From NCBI RefSeq assembly GCF_032854445.1, contig NW_027018083.1, positions 25,037-89,036 of the forward strand: a DNA stretch of 64,000 nucleotides. Reading direction: 5' to 3'. The first letter of the stretch is position 1, and each line of letters begins with the position of its first letter. Both the position numbers and the translations under genes were made by a program. Source of the DNA: Liolophura sinensis. Taxonomy: Eukaryota; Mollusca; Polyplacophora; Chitonida; Chitonidae. The notes beneath the pieces were generated by a model. It was not told where the DNA came from, made no database searches, and saw nothing but the letters and a program-made list of their open reading frames with translations. This document shows, in pieces, positions 63,923-64,000 of the stretch.

Positions 63923-64000
63923 CAGGCAAAAATGCAAAAGTGGAAAAACTGTTCCAGTGCTGCTGGTAAGAAGCTAATCCGACGTATTTTGTGACGAGAA
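63923..64000. repeat. Partial satellite monomer, first 78 bp of copy D
   Basis: The window ends inside a monomer. Its 'gaagctaat' and 'gtgacgag' match position 1 of the 7-monomer unit (compare 53468 and 57318), so a fourth higher-order copy probably begins here and the array continues to the right. Confidence 0.85.

Larger units (their letters stand above)
1..64000. repeat. Satellite DNA array, ~550-bp monomer, head to tail
   Basis: The whole window is one tandem array. The start motif 'caggcaaaaatgcaaaag' recurs about every 550 bases from base 1 to 63923, always on the given strand, giving 116 complete monomers plus a partial one. Most units are 549-552 bp. Exceptions are 522 bp (51783, 52305), 640-641 bp (50591, 52827) and a few of 543-548 bp with small deletions. 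No inverted monomer, inserted transposon or unique spacer was seen. Such arrays are known from eukaryotic heterochromatin, often centromeric or pericentromeric; that location is inference here. No sub-repeat inside the monomer was evident by eye. The family was not recognised. Confidence 0.97.

Noticed and set aside
1-64000. CRISPR array or bacterial repeat region
   Set aside because: The repeats are about 550 bp and directly adjoining, with no unique spacers and no cas-like genes.
1-64000. Tandem transposon or rDNA spacer units
   Set aside because: No terminal repeats, target-site duplications, transposase or reverse transcriptase frames, and no rRNA sequence were seen; all monomers join without a boundary.

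Overview
The window is a single uninterrupted block of tandemly repeated satellite DNA. Every base from 1 to 64000 belongs to one family of monomers of about 550 bp, all in the same orientation, head to tail. Taking the recurring 'caggcaaaaatgcaaaag' as monomer start, I count 116 complete monomers and one 78-base partial at the right end. Most are 549 to 552 bp; the exceptions are named below. Neither array edge is in the window. I see no protein gene, RNA gene, transposon, CRISPR array or unique DNA. The short open frames on both strands are by-products of the repeat: 550 is not a multiple of 3, and the frames come and go with single-base changes.

Organism: long homogeneous arrays with higher-order structure are typical of eukaryotic centromeric, pericentromeric or subtelomeric heterochromatin. 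Base composition is about 40% G+C from a few lines counted by hand. I do not recognise the monomer and cannot name the lineage.

Layout. The left part (1 to about 36 kb) contains a segmental duplication of about 4.4 kb whose copies lie 9.35 kb apart (1651-6051 and 11002-15404). It also has a dimeric sub-pattern (6601-8802 and 16503-18704) and an 8-monomer, 4.4-kb higher-order repeat present twice in tandem (22556-26953 and 26954-31354). The right part (about 38 to 64 kb) has its own private variants and shorter higher-order units. These are a trimer (38489-40135, 40136-41783), a tetramer with a trimer derivative (42885-45084, 45085-46737), and a 7/5/7-monomer series (53468-57317, 57318-60072, 60073-63922). 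Between 50.6 and 53.5 kb are two monomers with the same 91-bp internal duplication, flanking two tandem monomers that share a 28-bp deletion.

How it works: the window is best read as a record of unequal crossing-over and gene conversion. Monomers are mosaics of a few linked sequence blocks, including three alternative 3' tails. One monomer (45637) looks like a direct hybrid of two neighbours. Dense single-base indels at 20.5-24.5, 33-37.7 and 59-60.7 kb look more like consensus or assembly error than biology, and should be checked before fine structure there is interpreted.
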